NCBI GenBank assembly: GCA_044507065.1
Contig: JBIQJY010000016.1
Span: 1 to 61,144, forward strand
Length of the DNA stretch: 61,144 bases
Direction: 5' to 3'
From: SCN-69-37 sp044507065
GTDB taxonomy: Bacteria > Acidobacteriota > Vicinamibacteria > Vicinamibacterales > SCN-69-37
The notes under the pieces: model-generated
Databases searched by the model: none
Told to the model about the DNA's origin: nothing
What the model saw: only the letters and a program-made list of their open reading frames with translations
Shown here: positions 1-8,409 of the stretch, piece by piece
Numbering within the stretch: the first letter of the stretch is position 1
Layout: the number at the start of each line of letters is the position of its first letter
Translations under genes and position numbers: made by a program

Positions 1-11
1 CTGAACTGACG

Positions 12-57
12 CCGAGCCCTCAGCGCGCCTGCTACGCAGGCGGCTTCGGGCTGTCGG
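12..57. repeat. Imperfect palindrome at window start
   Basis: CGCCTG (26-31) and CAGGCG (37-42) form a 6-bp stem with a 5-base loop. An outer AGCCC (15-19) pairs with GGGCT (48-52), and CCG (12-14) with CGG (55-57). It lies downstream of the minus-strand gene ending at 193 and could be a terminator-like or REP-like hairpin. No T tract follows on either strand, so its role is unclear. Confidence 0.5.
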
Positions 58-72
58 TGTTTGGTGGTCGGA

Positions 73-188
73 GCGCACCCACCGCACCTAGCCGCACCTC
101 CCCAGCGCACCCACCGCACCCACCGCACCAACCGCACCAACCGTGCCTTCCCACCGCACCCACCGCCCCCATCGCACCTACCGCAACG
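73..188. repeat. Degenerate 9-bp tandem repeat (CCGCACCNA)
   Basis: About a dozen imperfect 9-base units of the form CCGCACCCA / CCGCACCAA / CCGCACCTA run head to tail, with occasional insertions. They fill the space between the palindrome and the stop codon of the minus-strand gene at 193. Units are directly adjacent with no unique spacers, so this is a microsatellite-like array and not a CRISPR. No gene is seen in 1-192. Confidence 0.75.
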
Positions 189-192
189 GTTC

Positions 193-2577
193 TTATGGTC
201 CCGTCCTCGCCACCTTCACCATTGGCAGCGTCAGCCCGAGATACAGCACTCCGGCCACCCAGAAGTTGGCGTCGATGCCGACCCAGATCGAGAGTCCGAC
301 CGCGAGGATGGACGCCAGCACGCCGAAGGCGCCATTGAGGCCCCAGGCCCAGGCGGTCAGCGTGGGCGTGCCCGAGATGAGTCGCGCGCCGATCGGGAAG
401 CAGAAGCCGAGCAGCGTGGCCACCGGTGCCGTGAACAGCAGCACGACGAGCGTACGCAGGCCGATGCCGGCGGCCATCGTCGCGGCAGTCGCGCGCGGCA
501 GGGCGATGGCCGTCACGACGAGCGCGCCGGCGATGAGCACCGGCACGATGCGGAACCGTCCCCCCGGCCCCACCCTCAGCCGCTCGGACAGCGTGCTGCC
601 GATCCCGGCGAAGAGCAGCATCGAGAACAGCACGATCGACAGCGTGTATGTCGGATGGCCCAGATAGACCGCGAACCGCTGCAGGAAAGCGATCTGGATC
701 AGCATGAACGCGAAGCCGATGATCGCGAAGTAGCTCATCGACCATGCGAAGCGTGCGAGCGGCATGGCCGGCCGCCCCGCGCGCGCCAGGGGGTAGACGA
801 TGATCGCGGCGACAAGCGCGGTGGTCACGCCGAAGAGCACGATGAGCAGCAGCGTGGCGCGCAGGTTGCCGCCGAGCGCGCCCTCGGTTGGAAGCGGCAC
901 TCCCGCCCACAGCGCGCGCGGCTTCAGCATGTTGAAGTAGTACGGCCGCGCGTCTGTCGGTGGACGGTAGTCGTAGAGCGGGTCGGCCGTTGCCGCCAGC
1001 AGTTGCTCCATCGTCGTGCTGGCCGCGATGCGGTCGATGACGGGACCGCCGGCTGCCGGCGCCCAGGGTGAGACGGCCAGTTCGTAGCCGCGGCTGTCGT
1101 GCGTCCCTTCGAGGATGGCGCGGTCGGCGGCGGTGAATGGTTCGGACGAGACCATCAGCGTGGCGACCCGTTCGCGGACGGCCAGCACCAGGTGGTCGGC
1201 CGGCCGTTCGACGCCGCGATCGATGAGGGCCGCGATGCCGAGCGAGACGAGCCGGCTCGTCTCCGAGACGTTGTCGGGGTCGAACCAGCGCGAGACGCTC
1301 AGCACACCACCCGGCGTCAGTCGATCGAGAAAGAGCCGCCACGCCTCGAGCGTGTAGAGCCCGTTCTCCGACAGCGAAAACGCGCCGGCGCCGGTCGAGG
1401 CCCATGTGTCGACCAGTGAGATCTGCAGTACGTCGAACCGCTTGTCGGTTCGCGTCAGGTGCGCACGGCCGTCGTCGTGGACGAGCGTCACCTCGGGCCG
1501 CGTCGCGATGTTGGCGAAGTCGCGATGACTGCCGGTGTGCAGGTCGATCATGATGCGATTGACCTCCACCCCGAGGATCGACCGGCTGCCGGCCCAGATC
1601 GCCGAGAGCACGTCGCGCCCGCCGCCCACGCCGATGATGGCCACATCGCCCCGCTGCCGCAGGAAGTAGGGCAGCGTGGTCACGTCGTAGCTGACCCAGT
1701 CGAGCGATTCGCGGCGTCCGTCCCACTCGGTGATGGGCGAACCGGCTTCGCCGTCGATGACGAGCCAGGCCGTGTTGGTGCGGAACCGGTCGGCGCCAAT
1801 GGCCGGCCCCCACATGAAGGCCGGGCTGATGCCGGGGCGATGCACGGTGACGTAGGAGTGGCTGTTCCACCGCGCAATGGCGTTGGCCGACTGCGTCAGC
1901 CACAGCTGCCGGTTCTTCGGGTAGAGGATCTGCAGCCGCTCGTGTGTGCCCGTATTGACGAGCGCGACGGCCAGCAGCACGCCCGAGAGCAGGAGCGGAC
2001 GCCCGCTGCGCGCGAGCCCCGCGCCCCGGTGGAAACACCAGGCGGCCACGCCGGCCGACGCACCGGCGATGAAGAACGCCGAGCTCAGGTTGAGCCGTTC
2101 GAGCAGGACGATGACGCCGAGGCAGCCGAGCGCGGCGCCGACGAGGTCCCAGGCATAGATGCGGCCGATGGGACCACCCACGCGCGTGAGGGCCAGCGTG
2201 ACGAGCACGCCCGACAGCACGAACGGCACCGCCAGCACCACCGTGAAGACCAGGATCCCGAGCACCTCCATCGTCGACGCGGTCGTGAGCGGCACGAAGG
2301 GGATGACAAGCGTGGCGAGATGGGAGAGCGGGATCGAGAGGGCGAAGGCGAGCGTGACGCGGGCGAGCGCGGCGGGCGCCTGTTCGGCCGAGAACCGATC
2401 GGGCCGCAGGAAGACGTGCACGGCGCCGGCCGCCATGCCGAGCATGGCCAGCGAGATGGCGAAAAACGACAGGTGATACCAGGTGAGCACCGACAGCAGG
2501 CGCGCGTCGAGTGTCTCGAGCAGCAGCGTGGCAAAGGTCGCGAAGAACAGCCCCGGTCCGAGCCAGCGTGGGTGCAT
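193..2577 (-). CDS. Membrane-bound spermidine-synthase-like protein (copy 2)
   Basis: This 794-residue protein has several N-terminal membrane segments, a central Rossmann-type domain with a glycine-rich nucleotide loop (IIGVGGGRDV) followed by GVEVN, and several C-terminal membrane segments. That is the layout of fused transporter/spermidine-synthase-like proteins. The usual aminopropyltransferase motif (D-S/T-x-D-P) reads VDTWAST, so only the first Asp is kept and spermidine synthesis is doubtful. The ATG at 2577 gives MHPRWLGPG followed by a hydrophobic helix. It starts 17 bases after the stop of a clear paralog, so the two probably form an operon. Substrate and reaction are unknown. Confidence 0.8.
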   Translation of the reverse strand: MHPRWLGPGLFFATFATLLLETLDARLLSVLTWYHLSFFAISLAMLGMAAGAVHVFLRPDRFSAEQAPAALARVTLAFALSIPLSHLATLVIPFVPLTTASTMEVLGILVFTVVLAVPFVLSGVLVTLALTRVGGPIGRIYAWDLVGAALGCLGVIVLLERLNLSSAFFIAGASAGVAAWCFHRGAGLARSGRPLLLSGVLLAVALVNTGTHERLQILYPKNRQLWLTQSANAIARWNSHSYVTVHRPGISPAFMWGPAIGADRFRTNTAWLVIDGEAGSPITEWDGRRESLDWVSYDVTTLPYFLRQRGDVAIIGVGGGRDVLSAIWAGSRSILGVEVNRIMIDLHTGSHRDFANIATRPEVTLVHDDGRAHLTRTDKRFDVLQISLVDTWASTGAGAFSLSENGLYTLEAWRLFLDRLTPGGVLSVSRWFDPDNVSETSRLVSLGIAALIDRGVERPADHLVLAVRERVATLMVSSEPFTAADRAILEGTHDSRGYELAVSPWAPAAGGPVIDRIAASTTMEQLLAATADPLYDYRPPTDARPYYFNMLKPRALWAGVPLPTEGALGGNLRATLLLIVLFGVTTALVAAIIVYPLARAGRPAMPLARFAWSMSYFAIIGFAFMLIQIAFLQRFAVYLGHPTYTLSIVLFSMLLFAGIGSTLSERLRVGPGGRFRIVPVLIAGALVVTAIALPRATAATMAAGIGLRTLVVLLFTAPVATLLGFCFPIGARLISGTPTLTAWAWGLNGAFGVLASILAVGLSIWVGIDANFWVAGVLYLGLTLPMVKVARTGP

Positions 2578-2594
2578 GCGCCTGGATTCCGTGT

Positions 2595-4958
2595 CTAGCG
2601 GTGCAGGGCGTGTTCGCGCACGAGCCGGCCGAGTGCCGGCGCCGTCACGAGGTAGGCCAGCGCGCCCACCAGGAAGTTCGCGTACACGCCGGAGGTGATG
2701 GCCACGAGCACGGCCAGCGCCGAACAGAGCACGCTGACCACGCCGTTGAGCGCCCAGTACCACGGCGTTTCGCCCTGGTGAATCTGGCGGGTCAGCCGCA
2801 ATCCCATCGGCACGAACAGGCCCATGACGATGCCGACGGGTACGACCATGGCCACCGTCACGGCAATGCGCGCGCCAAGGCTCGATTCGTCCATCCGCGC
2901 GGCCACCACGTCGACGAGCACGGCAAAGACGAGCGCCATCGCGGCGCACAGTACGGAAACCGCCTGCGCGCGCGCGGGCGAATCGAGCCGCAGCCGTTCG
3001 GAGAGCAGCGCGCCGACGCCGGCCGCCGCGATGATCGTGGCCAGCAGGATGCCGAGCGCGTAGATCGGGTGGCCGAGGAAGACCGAGAGCCGCTGGATCA
3101 TCGCGAGCTCGACGAACATGAAGCCCGCGCCGACCGCCACGAAATACACCATGCCGGCGCCGCGCAGCTGCCCGCGTCCGGTCGACGCGCGCAGCCACAG
3201 GGGCACGAGGATCAGGCCGATCGTCAGCACGCCCAGCGCGGCAATCAGCACGACGAGCGTGCCGGTGGCCACCAGGTTGCCGCGCACGACGCCGGGGGCC
3301 GTCCGCATGAACTGTCCCAGGTGCTGCATGCGCAGCATGTTGAAGAAGTACGGGTTGTTGTCGGTCGGCGGCGTGAAGTTGAGCGGCTCGTTGCGGATGA
3401 TCTCGGCCAGGTTGTCGCGCGAGGTGGCGCGCGCGATGGCCGAGAGCAGCGGGTCGCCGCCGCGGTCGGGCGTGAACGCCGTGCCGTACTGCAGCCGATC
3501 GACCGTCTCGTGCAGCCGGGCGAGGTCGTCCGCGCCGAGCGGCTGCCGGCCCATCACGAGCGCGGACACCGGCCCGCTCGTCACCAGCGCCAGGTGATCG
3601 GCCGGGTGCTCCACGCCGTTCTCGAGCAGCACCGCGGTCGCCAGGCTCATCACCCGGCCCGTCTCGCTCAGGTCGTCCGGATTGAAGAACCGCGCGACGG
3701 TGAACAGGCCGTCGTCCGAGAGCCGCTCGAAGAAGAGGCTCCAGGCCTCGACCGTATAGAGGCCGTTCTCCGACAGCGAGAAGGCGCCGGCGCCGGTCGA
3801 CGCCCAGGTGTCGATCATCGACATCTGCAGCAGGTCGCACGAGACGTCGTTGCGCGCCAGGTAGGTGCGCGCCTCGTCGACGACGAGCGTGACCTCGGGG
3901 CGGTCGGCAATGGCGGCCACATCGCGCAGCTCGTCGGTGAGCATGTCGATGAAGACCGGGTTGAGCTCCACGCCGAGGATCGGGGCGCGGCCGAAGGCCA
4001 CGGCGGTCTGCACGTCGCGACCGGCGCCGACGCCGATGATGCAGACCGATCCGGACGGCCGCAGGTGATAGGCCACGTTCGAGACGTCGTACTTCAGGTG
4101 CTCGAGGTCGGCCATCGTGCTGAACCGGCGCAGCATGGTGCCGGCGGCCCCATCGATCTTCATGTCGTACTGCTCGAGTTCGGTCATCGGCATGACCGGG
4201 CTCGGGCCCCACATCTGCGGCGCGCCGGTGCGCGGTGGAAACACGACGACGCGCGAATACGAGTTCCAGCGCTCGAAGAGGATCGTTTCCGGGCGCTCGA
4301 CGCCGCCCTTCACCACGAGCGGGCGGATCGCGAAGACCGACGTCGTGTTGAGCGCGCCGAGGCCGGCGGCCACGACGAAGGCGGCCACGCACCACGTGCG
4401 CGCGCGCGACGACCCGGTGGCCGGCAGGAACGCCGCGGCCGCCAGGAAGGCGGCCGCGCCCGAGAGCAGCACGGCACTCGGCGTGTCGACCGACTCGAGC
4501 GCCAGCAGTCCCATCACGCAGCCGATGGCCGCGCCGGCCAGGTCGGCCGCGTAGAGCCGGCTGACCGAGAGCGGCGTGCGCGTCAGCGCGATGGTCGTCG
4601 CCACGCCCGTGAAGAAGAACGGCAGCGCCGCCACCGCACCGGTGATGAGCGCCGAGAAGAGCGTCATCACCGACCGGGTCAGGGGCAGCGGGATGAGGCA
4701 GAGCAGGATGAGCGTGAGCGGGACGGTGAGCCCGAAGCCCATCGAGCAGCGGGCGAGCGTGCGCCGGATGCGATCGGGCTCGGGCGACGGCGGGAACAGG
4801 TAGACGTAGACCGCACCGCACGTCAGGCCGAGCATCGCCGTCGAAATGGCGAAGAAGGCCAGGTAGTACCACGTGGTGACGCTGAGGATGCGCACCATCG
4901 CAAGCTCGACGGCCAGCGTGGCGCCACTGAGGATGAACAGGCCGGAATAGATACCCAA
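2595..4958 (-). CDS. Membrane-bound spermidine-synthase-like protein (copy 1)
   Basis: This 787-residue paralog of the downstream gene has the same plan: N-terminal membrane helices, a Rossmann domain (IIGVGAGRDV, then GVELNPVF), the shared segment DTWASTGAGAFSLSENGLY, and C-terminal helices. The start is TTG at 4958. No Shine-Dalgarno is visible, but a -10-like TATCCT lies 8 bases upstream, so the mRNA may be leaderless. The second catalytic Asp of true spermidine synthases is missing here too. The family is widespread as 'fused MFS/spermidine synthase' but is biochemically uncharacterised as far as I know. It is divergent from thiG. Confidence 0.8.
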   Translation of the reverse strand: MGIYSGLFILSGATLAVELAMVRILSVTTWYYLAFFAISTAMLGLTCGAVYVYLFPPSPEPDRIRRTLARCSMGFGLTVPLTLILLCLIPLPLTRSVMTLFSALITGAVAALPFFFTGVATTIALTRTPLSVSRLYAADLAGAAIGCVMGLLALESVDTPSAVLLSGAAAFLAAAAFLPATGSSRARTWCVAAFVVAAGLGALNTTSVFAIRPLVVKGGVERPETILFERWNSYSRVVVFPPRTGAPQMWGPSPVMPMTELEQYDMKIDGAAGTMLRRFSTMADLEHLKYDVSNVAYHLRPSGSVCIIGVGAGRDVQTAVAFGRAPILGVELNPVFIDMLTDELRDVAAIADRPEVTLVVDEARTYLARNDVSCDLLQMSMIDTWASTGAGAFSLSENGLYTVEAWSLFFERLSDDGLFTVARFFNPDDLSETGRVMSLATAVLLENGVEHPADHLALVTSGPVSALVMGRQPLGADDLARLHETVDRLQYGTAFTPDRGGDPLLSAIARATSRDNLAEIIRNEPLNFTPPTDNNPYFFNMLRMQHLGQFMRTAPGVVRGNLVATGTLVVLIAALGVLTIGLILVPLWLRASTGRGQLRGAGMVYFVAVGAGFMFVELAMIQRLSVFLGHPIYALGILLATIIAAAGVGALLSERLRLDSPARAQAVSVLCAAMALVFAVLVDVVAARMDESSLGARIAVTVAMVVPVGIVMGLFVPMGLRLTRQIHQGETPWYWALNGVVSVLCSALAVLVAITSGVYANFLVGALAYLVTAPALGRLVREHALHR

Positions 4959-4966
4959 GGCCCAAC

Positions 4967-4972
4967 AGGATA
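4967..4972 (-). promoter_or_regulatory. -10-like hexamer TATCCT
   Basis: TATCCT on the minus strand ends 8 bases before the TTG start at 4958. No convincing -35 is seen. It matches the TANNNT spacing found before six other genes in this window and suggests a leaderless transcript. Confidence 0.45.
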
Positions 4973-5001
4973 TCCCGGCACGCGCGTGTTTCGCGATGCG
5001 C

Positions 5002-5007
5002 TAAGCT
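5002..5007 (+). promoter_or_regulatory. -10-like hexamer TAAGCT before thiG
   Basis: TAAGCT ends 9 bases before the thiG ATG. There is no Shine-Dalgarno and no room for a TPP riboswitch in the 58 bases between the divergent genes, so thiG here seems to lack a THI-box leader. Confidence 0.4.
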
Positions 5008-5016
5008 ATCGATCTG

Positions 5017-5793
5017 ATGACTGATTCCCTTGTCATTGCGGGCCGGACGTTCGGATCGCGCCTGGTCGTCGGCACCGGAAAATACCCATCCCATGCGGTG
5101 ATGAAGGCCGCTCACGAGGCCTCGGGGACGTCGATGGTGACCGTGGCCGTGCGCCGCGTGGACCTGACGGCCACCGGCGAAGCCTCGCTGATGTCCTGGA
5201 TCGACACGTCGAAGATCTTCCTGCTGCCCAACACCGCCGCCTGCTACACGGTCGACGATGCGGTGCGGACGGCGCGGCTGGGGCGCGAGGCGGGCCTGTC
5301 CAACTGGGTGAAGCTCGAGGTGATTGGCGACGAGCGCACGTTGTTTCCCGACAACGAGGCCCTCATCGAGGCCACCCGCATCCTCGTGAAGGAAGGGTTC
5401 GTCGTGCTGCCGTACACGAACGACGATCCGATCGCGTGCCGCAAGCTCGAGGAGGCCGGCGCGGCCGCCGTGATGCCGCTTGGCGCGCCCATCGGCTCCG
5501 GGCTCGGCATCCAGAACCCGAACAACCTGCTGATCATCAAGGAACAGGCCGGCGTGCCGGTCATCGTCGATGCCGGCGTGGGGACGGCCTCGGATGCCGC
5601 GATTGCCATGGAGCTGGGCCTCGACGGCGTCCTGATGAATACGGCCATTGCCGGTGCCGGCGACCCGGTACTGATGGCCGGCGCCATGAAACACGCGGTC
5701 GAGGCCGGACGCATGGCGTTCCTGGCCGGGCGTATCGAGAAGCGCCGGTATGCGACCGCCAGCAGTCCGCTCACGGGTGTAATCGGGAGATGA
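5017..5793 (+). CDS. thiG: Thiazole synthase ThiG
   Basis: ThiG makes the thiazole phosphate of thiamine from deoxyxylulose phosphate, dehydroglycine and the thiocarboxylate of ThiS. The 258-residue protein is full length. It opens with the typical FGSRLVVGTGKYPS segment, and the Schiff-base lysine falls in NWVKLEVIGD at about residue 99. Phosphate-binding glycine segments (VDAGVGTASDAA, NTAIAGAGDP) follow. The ATG at 5017 is the only sensible start. The sulfur carrier thiS is not adjacent: it lies 4.6 kb away on the other strand. The next gene begins 7 bases downstream. Confidence 0.97.
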   Translation: MTDSLVIAGRTFGSRLVVGTGKYPSHAVMKAAHEASGTSMVTVAVRRVDLTATGEASLMSWIDTSKIFLLPNTAACYTVDDAVRTARLGREAGLSNWVKLEVIGDERTLFPDNEALIEATRILVKEGFVVLPYTNDDPIACRKLEEAGAAAVMPLGAPIGSGLGIQNPNNLLIIKEQAGVPVIVDAGVGTASDAAIAMELGLDGVLMNTAIAGAGDPVLMAGAMKHAVEAGRMAFLAGRIEKRRYATASSPLTGVIGR

Positions 5794-5800
5794 TGCACGC

Positions 5801-7261
5801 GTGAGCGTCGAGTCGGAGTCCCTTCAGCAGCGCCTGGACCGCGTCGAACGCGAGCGCCGGGAGGCCGACGATCGCTACAACGCCGCGCTGACGGCGCTCG
5901 ATCGCGCCCTCCCGCCGTCGCCCGATCTGCCGCATCCGCCCCCCGGCTACGACACGACGGGACTCGACGTCCTCGCCCGCACCGCCGACCTGCTGCCGTC
6001 GGGGCCGCCGGCCATCGACGGGTCGCTCAAGGGCCGTCTGCGCGCCTTCGTCTGGCGGCTCGTCGGTCCGCCGCTCGAGTCCCAGCGGCAGTTCAACGCC
6101 GCGCTCGTCGATCACCTCACCCGCAACCTGGCGGTGCACGAGGAACGCCGGAAGGCGGCCGAAAGCACGATCGCGCTCCAGGCCGATCGCATTGCCACGC
6201 TCGCGGCGTTTCACGCGCGGCTCATCCAGTACCTGCAGACGCTCACGGCCTACGTCGACACGCGCGATCGCAGTGCGCTGTCGGGCGTCCACGTGCTCAA
6301 CGCCGCGCTCGACACGGTCACGAGCGACTTGCTGAAGCGGTGGGAATCGCTCTCGGTGCAGAACACACGCGCGCGCGATGATGCCGCGCGGCGCGTCGAC
6401 GAGGCCCAGGCGTCGCTCGCCGATGTCCGCGCGACGGCGGCGCTCGCGCAGCAGACGGCGCTGTCGCTCAAGCGCGAGGTGGAACGCCTGCTCGCGCGCC
6501 CGGACGCCTCGTCGGGCGGGACCGGCGAGCCGTCCGCGCCGACGACGGCCGCGCCGTCGGTCGACCTGAACGCCTTCAAGTATCTCGGCTTCGAGAACGA
6601 GTTCCGCGGCGCGCCCGAGGACATCCGCCAGCGGCTCGAAATGTACCTGCCGCTGTTCGAGGGCCGGGAGGACGTGCTCGACATCGGCTGCGGCCGAGGC
6701 GAGTTCCTCGACCTGCTGCGTGCGCGCGGGGTCACGGCGCGCGGCATCGACATCAACGACGCCATGGTCGAGGAATCGCGCGCCCGCGGCCTCGATGCCG
6801 AAAAGGCTGACGCGCTCGGGTACCTGTCGGCGTTGCCCGACGCCTCGCTCGGCGGCGTGTTTGCCGCGCAGGTCATCGAGCACCTGCCGCCCGACTACCT
6901 GACGACGCTCATCGAGGTGGCGGCGCAGAAGATCCGTCCCGGCGGCCTCATCGTGCTCGAGACGATCAATCCCACCTGCTGGGTCGCGTTCTTCGAGAGC
7001 TACATCCGCGACCTGACGCACGTCCGACCCCTGCACCCCGAGACCATGCAGTACCTGCTGCGGGTGAGCGGCTTCGGGGAGGTGCGCGTGCAGTACTCGG
7101 CACCCGTGCCCGAGACCAGCCGGCTGAGCCTGGTTGCCGACGGCGCCGCCGGGGACGCGGCGGCCGTCGCCACGCTCATCCAGGCGTTCAACCGCAACAT
7201 GGCGCTGCTCAACAGCCGCATGTTCACGTCGCAGGACTACGCCGTCATCGGCACGCGCTAG
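5801..7261 (+). CDS. Coiled-coil protein with C-terminal SAM-dependent methyltransferase domain
   Basis: This 486-residue protein starts with GTG at 5801, seven bases after thiG. Residues 1-30 and roughly 110-235 are rich in Arg, Glu, Ala and Leu with heptad character and look like coiled coil. A class I methyltransferase domain follows, with motif I as LDIGCGRGEF near residues 293-302 and the acidic motif II as GIDIN. HLPPDYL and VLETINP follow further on. The layout recalls methyltransferases of surface-polysaccharide loci, such as the WbdD chain-terminator type, but no kinase domain is present. Nearby DegT, RmlD-like and glycosyltransferase genes support a role in glycan modification. The exact substrate cannot be read from sequence. 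Confidence 0.8.
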   Translation: MSVESESLQQRLDRVERERREADDRYNAALTALDRALPPSPDLPHPPPGYDTTGLDVLARTADLLPSGPPAIDGSLKGRLRAFVWRLVGPPLESQRQFNAALVDHLTRNLAVHEERRKAAESTIALQADRIATLAAFHARLIQYLQTLTAYVDTRDRSALSGVHVLNAALDTVTSDLLKRWESLSVQNTRARDDAARRVDEAQASLADVRATAALAQQTALSLKREVERLLARPDASSGGTGEPSAPTTAAPSVDLNAFKYLGFENEFRGAPEDIRQRLEMYLPLFEGREDVLDIGCGRGEFLDLLRARGVTARGIDINDAMVEESRARGLDAEKADALGYLSALPDASLGGVFAAQVIEHLPPDYLTTLIEVAAQKIRPGGLIVLETINPTCWVAFFESYIRDLTHVRPLHPETMQYLLRVSGFGEVRVQYSAPVPETSRLSLVADGAAGDAAAVATLIQAFNRNMALLNSRMFTSQDYAVIGTR

Positions 7262-7329
7262 AAGAGTGGGCCGGCCTCGTGCCGGGCCCGGACACCGCGC
7301 CCCGCGCCGGTCGCGCGCGGCACCTGCCG

Positions 7330-7335
7330 TATCAT
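7330..7335 (+). promoter_or_regulatory. -10-like hexamer TATCAT before smpB
   Basis: TATCAT ends 6 bases before the smpB ATG at 7342. There is no Shine-Dalgarno and no clear -35. This fits a leaderless start. Confidence 0.45.
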
Positions 7336-7341
7336 CGTCGG

Positions 7342-7812
7342 ATGGCGCGCGAGCAGCCGGCCGAACAATTGATCTCGGATAACCGCAAGGCGCGGCACGA
7401 CTATCACGTCCTCGAGACGTTCGAGGCGGGCCTGGTGCTGGAAGGCACCGAAGTGAAGGCCATCCGCGAGGGCCGGGTGAACCTGCGCGACACCTACGTG
7501 CGGCTGGAGCAGGGCGAGGCCTGGGTGGTCGGCATGCACATCGGCGAGTACAGCCACAGCGGCTATGCGACGCACGATCCGGTGCGCCGCCGCAAGCTCC
7601 TCCTGCACCGCGACGAGCTCAACAAGCTGCTCGGCAAGACGACCGAAAAGGGCCTCACCGTCGTGCCGCTGAAGATGTACCTCAAGAAGGGCCGCGTGAA
7701 GCTCGCCATCGGCCTGGCCAAGGGCAAGAACACGATCGACAAACGCGAGACCATCCGGAACCGCGAACTCGATCGCGAGGCGCGCGCCGAGATCAAATCG
7801 CGGTCACGGTAA
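7342..7812 (+). CDS. smpB: SsrA-binding protein SmpB
   Basis: SmpB binds tmRNA and brings it to stalled ribosomes for trans-translation. The 156-residue protein is the usual family length. It shows the conserved oligonucleotide-binding barrel (DYHVLETFEAGLVLEGTEVK, then NLRDTYVRL and HIGEYSHSG) and the basic C-terminal tail with KGKNTIDKRE. The ATG at 7342 was chosen because the conserved region starts soon after it. The codons upstream in frame run through a spacer with no family similarity. No ssrA gene was seen nearby. Confidence 0.97.
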   Translation: MAREQPAEQLISDNRKARHDYHVLETFEAGLVLEGTEVKAIREGRVNLRDTYVRLEQGEAWVVGMHIGEYSHSGYATHDPVRRRKLLLHRDELNKLLGKTTEKGLTVVPLKMYLKKGRVKLAIGLAKGKNTIDKRETIRNRELDREARAEIKSRSR

Positions 7813-7836
7813 TCGCGGATCGGTCCTGCCCTCCGG

Positions 7837-7842
7837 TATACT
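7837..7842 (+). promoter_or_regulatory. -10-like hexamer TATACT before lipoprotein gene
   Basis: TATACT is five of six to consensus and ends 8 bases before the ATG at 7851. No Shine-Dalgarno or clear -35 is present. It is one of the better members of the leaderless-type set. Confidence 0.5.
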
Positions 7843-7850
7843 TCCCGGCT

Positions 7851-8396
7851 ATGAAACGACGCGCCTGGCTGGTGATTGGTGTGATGCTCGCGGCGGGCCT
7901 CGCGGCCTGTTCCCGGGGTGACGGCGAAGTGGCCGTCGACCTGGTCGAGGCGTTCGCGACGGCGAAGGACAAGCGCCCGAACCCGGAAACGTTCGAGATC
8001 ATCGACGCCACCCTCGCTGGCGACACCCGCCGCGCGATCTATGCGAAGGGGCCCAGCCGGCTGGTCTTCAACACGCTGGTCCCCGACAATGGCGAGCTGC
8101 GCGTGGGGCTCGGCCTGCTCGAGGAGGGCTGGACGGTGGCCGGCGACGGCGTGTTGTTCCGCGTGCTCCTGGCCGCGGGTGGTCCGCCCGAGGAAATCCT
8201 GAACATCATGATCAACCCGTACGGCAACCCGAACGATCGGGGCTGGTACGACGTGTCGCTCGACCTGTCGGAGTATGCCGGCGAGATGGTCGACATCTAC
8301 TTCAACACCAACTCGAGCGGGCCCGCGCGGCCGCCGCAGGACGACCGCAACGGCGACATGGCCGTGTGGGGCGCCCCCCGGCTGCTGCGTCGCTGA
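7851..8396 (+). CDS. Small lipoprotein with beta-sandwich-like domain
   Basis: This 181-residue protein begins with a basic n-region and a hydrophobic stretch ending in the lipobox LAAC, so Cys20 is the likely lipidated residue. The mature part is mostly predicted beta strand. It ends with a segment of the form WYDVSLDLSEYAGEMVDIYF followed by a Gly/Asn/Asp-rich loop and AVWGAPRLLRR. From memory this resembles small beta-sandwich, discoidin-like domains found in acidobacterial exported proteins. No enzyme motif is visible. It lies between smpB and the sugar aminotransferase gene and ends 13 bases before the latter's ATG. Confidence 0.75.
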   Translation: MKRRAWLVIGVMLAAGLAACSRGDGEVAVDLVEAFATAKDKRPNPETFEIIDATLAGDTRRAIYAKGPSRLVFNTLVPDNGELRVGLGLLEEGWTVAGDGVLFRVLLAAGGPPEEILNIMINPYGNPNDRGWYDVSLDLSEYAGEMVDIYFNTNSSGPARPPQDDRNGDMAVWGAPRLLRR

Positions 8397-8409
8397 CGCG
8401 CGGATCGAA

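Noticed and set aside
73..188. Possible CRISPR array
   Set aside because: Units are 9 bases, directly adjacent, with no spacers and no cas genes. It is a simple tandem repeat.
4959..5016. TPP riboswitch upstream of thiG
   Set aside because: Only 58 bases separate the divergent genes, and the conserved THI-box motifs are not present.
2511..5024. 837-codon plus-strand frame opposite the spermidine-synthase-like gene
   Set aside because: It is an antisense shadow with His/Arg/Gln-rich composition, no start signal and no domain.
193..5694. Very long minus-strand open frame reaching across thiG and both spermidine-synthase-like genes
   Set aside because: Only its last 794 codons (from 2577) have family character. 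The rest is antisense to thiG and out of frame with the paralog, and stays open because of high GC.
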